Positions 6,236 through 7,837 of a stretch of DNA of 7,837 bases are shown here, one piece after another. The DNA comes from Micrococcales bacterium UBA4448. Lineage in GTDB: Bacteria > Actinomycetota > Actinomycetes > Actinomycetales > Microbacteriaceae. The translations under genes were made by a program, and so were the position numbers. The notes beneath the pieces were generated by a model that was not told where the DNA came from, searched no databases, and was given only the letters and a program-made list of their open reading frames with translations. The stretch's first letter is position 1, and each line of letters begins with the position of its first letter. Where the stretch lies: the NCBI GenBank assembly GCA_002390305.1, contig DGPE01000067.1:1-7837 (forward strand), read 5' to 3'.

Positions 6236-7837
6236 CGTGCAGGCGATACTTTTCGATTGCCTGCTGAGGGATTGCGGCGTCAATCTTGCCCTCTGCAACC
6301 AATTGCTCAAGAACTCTCACGGCTATGGAGGGGCCATCAATCTTGAAGAATCTCCGGGCTGCAGGCCTGGTGTCTGAGAATCCGAAACCATCCGCTCCCA
6401 GGGTGGCGTATGGTCCAGGAATCCAAGGCCTGATCATGTCTGGCACAGCGTGCATAAAGTCGCTAACTCCCAGAGTCGGACCCTGCGTGGCCGCCAGTTT
6501 CTGAGTGATGTATGCGGTCTGCGCCTCTTGGTTTGGGTAGAGGAATTTATGCTCGTCAACCCTCAACCCGTCTCGGCGCAGCTCGGTCCAGCTTGTTACT
6601 GACCAAACATCAGCAGACACGCCCCACTCCTCCAAAATCTCCTGTGCTTCTATGGCCCAGGGGAGCCCGACACCAGAGGCCAAGATGTTCGCTTTGTGGC
6701 CTGGATGTTGGTTTTGATTGATTTGATGAATTCCCCTGACAATTCCGTCAATGTCAACGCCTTCTGGTTCAGCAGGCTGAAGCATTGGCTCGTTATAAAC
6801 GGTGATGTAGTACATGACATTCGGGTCTTCGTGCTGGCCGCCATACATGCGTTCAATACCGCTTCTGACGATGTGAGCTACCTCATAACCGTAAGCCGGG
6901 TCATAGCTCACTACTGCAGGGTTGGTGCTGGCCAAAACAGGGGAGTGGCCATCGGCGTGCTGAAGGCCCTCACCGGTGAGAGTTGTTCTTCCAGCCGTTG
7001 CACCAATCATGAAGCCCCGAACCATTTGGTCCCCAGCCAGCCAGATTGCATCTGCAGTTCTTTGGAATCCAAACATCGAGTAAAAGACATAGAACGGAAT
7101 TATCGGTTCACCATGAGTTGCGTAGCTAGAGCCAGCTGCGGTAAAGGCGGCCAGTGATCCAGCCTCGTTGATTCCAGTGTGCAGAATTTGGCCATCGGTC
7201 GCTTCTTTATAGCTCAGCAGTAGTTCACGGTCTACAGACATGTAATGCTGGCCACGGGGGTTGTAGATTTTCGCGGTCGGGAAAAAGGCGTCCATACCGA
7301 AGGTCCTAGCTTCGTCCGGAATAATCATTGAGATTCTTGGCCCGGTGCCCTCTGAGCGCAGCAGGTCCTTGAGCATTCTCACAAACGCCATAGTGGTGGC
7401 GATTTCCTGATTACCCGAACCCTTCCGAGGCGCATCGTAAGCTTTTTCTTCTGGGAGCTTGAAGTCAATATATTTGCTGCGTCTCTCGGGCAGGTAACCT
7501 CCCAGTTCGCGGCGGCGGTTATGCATATACTGAATTTCTGGTGCATCTGGGCCCGGGTGGTAATAGGGGGGCTGGTAGGGATCGGCCTCTAGTTGAGCAT
7601 CAGTTATCGGAACTCGCATTTCGTCCCGGAACCCCTTCAAGTTATCCAGAGTCAACTTCTTCATTTGGTGGGTTGCGTTACGACCCTCGAAGCTTTTGCC
7701 CAAACCATAACCCTTGACAGTTTTGGTAATAATCACGGTTGGTTGGCCCTTGTGATTAACTGCAGCGTTGTAGGCGGCATAGATTTTGTTGTAATCGTGC
7801 CCACCTCTCTTTAGGCCCCAGATTTGGTCATCCGACA
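6192..7837 (-). CDS. aceE: Pyruvate dehydrogenase E1 component, homodimeric type (C-terminal part; 5' end outside window)
   Basis: AceE decarboxylates pyruvate with thiamine diphosphate and passes the acetyl group to the lipoyl E2 component, making acetyl-CoA in the cytoplasm. The window holds about 547 C-terminal residues, roughly 60% of the usual 890-910. The frame is open to the right edge, beginning SDDQIWGLKRGGHDYNKIY, and a GTG at 7734-7736 is internal, not a start. Visible family landmarks are TKTVKGYGLG followed by NATHQMKK (the active-site loop with its His), DEARTFGMDAFF, the catalytic Glu in GINEAGS, YSMFGFQR, GRTTLTGEGLQH, YDPAYGYEVA, and the C-terminal LGADGFGFSDTR. The thiamine-binding GDG motif would lie in the missing N-terminal part. 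The gene ends in a short Gly/Ser/Ala tail, and its 3' end overlaps fasR by about 44 nt, implying cotranscription with the fatty acid genes. Confidence 0.96.
   Translation of the reverse strand, partial: SDDQIWGLKRGGHDYNKIYAAYNAAVNHKGQPTVIITKTVKGYGLGKSFEGRNATHQMKKLTLDNLKGFRDEMRVPITDAQLEADPYQPPYYHPGPDAPEIQYMHNRRRELGGYLPERRSKYIDFKLPEEKAYDAPRKGSGNQEIATTMAFVRMLKDLLRSEGTGPRISMIIPDEARTFGMDAFFPTAKIYNPRGQHYMSVDRELLLSYKEATDGQILHTGINEAGSLAAFTAAGSSYATHGEPIIPFYVFYSMFGFQRTADAIWLAGDQMVRGFMIGATAGRTTLTGEGLQHADGHSPVLASTNPAVVSYDPAYGYEVAHIVRSGIERMYGGQHEDPNVMYYITVYNEPMLQPAEPEGVDIDGIVRGIHQINQNQHPGHKANILASGVGLPWAIEAQEILEEWGVSADVWSVTSWTELRRDGLRVDEHKFLYPNQEAQTAYITQKLAATQGPTLGVSDFMHAVPDMIRPWIPGPYATLGADGFGFSDTRPAARRFFKIDGPSIAVRVLEQLVAEGKIDAAIPQQAIEKYRLHDVSAGTSGSAGGEA

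Noticed and set aside
6235..6310. Longer fasR starting at TTG 6308-6310
   Set aside because: The extra 25 residues lie entirely within aceE coding sequence, begin with a rare start codon, and extend beyond the N-terminus expected for FasR homologues.
7734..7736. GTG as the start of aceE
   Set aside because: The frame continues upstream to the window edge with clear E1 sequence (YNAAVNHKGQPT just before it), so this GTG codes for an internal valine.
1..7837. Novel defence, mobile or RNA-based system
   Set aside because: All genes have recognisable housekeeping families. No repeats, integrase, transposase, CRISPR array or structured noncoding stretch was seen. The unusual signal is the ancestry switch near 1629-1694.

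Overview
The window holds nine protein genes, all on the minus strand, and reads as two pieces of different ancestry that meet near 1629-1694. Read 5' to 3' along the minus strand, the order is aceE (partial) > fasR > fabD > fabH > acpP > fabF > fabI > irr > rubrerythrin (partial).

Right piece, about 1690-7837: this looks actinobacterial, and by protein resemblance closest to small-genome aquatic Microbacteriaceae of the Luna/Aquiluna/Rhodoluna kind. The evidence is the actinobacterial order fasR-fabD-fabH-acpP-fabF, the PucR-type FasR regulator, and a homodimeric-type pyruvate dehydrogenase E1 gene just upstream. The genes are packed tightly: aceE and fasR overlap, fasR and fabD are 3 bp apart, fabD and fabH overlap by ATGA, fabH and acpP are 38 bp apart, and acpP and fabF are 1 bp apart. 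Together they link acetyl-CoA supply (AceE) to malonyl transfer (FabD), initiation (FabH), the acyl carrier (AcpP) and elongation (FabF).

Left piece, 1 to about 1664: this looks alphaproteobacterial. It has a proteobacterial FabI enoyl-ACP reductase, a Fur-family regulator of the Irr type (His triplet 93-95), and the first 62 codons of a rubrerythrin. The rubrerythrin promoter region carries an imperfect palindrome resembling the iron control element bound by Irr.

The join falls inside the 3' end of the fabF frame, in the most conserved motif of ketoacyl-ACP synthases. The last residues after FGFGG read TNATL, as in proteobacterial FabB/FabF, rather than HNV, which is usual in actinobacteria. 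In alphaproteobacteria fabB commonly sits directly before fabI, so the simplest reading is an actinobacterial fabF fused to the tail of an alphaproteobacterial fabB, followed by its fabI. A metagenome assembly chimera is more likely than a natural transfer, but the frame is intact and sequence alone cannot decide. I found no RNA genes, insertion sequences, CRISPR arrays or novel system. The only noncoding stretches are 187-313, 731-787 and 3115-3152.
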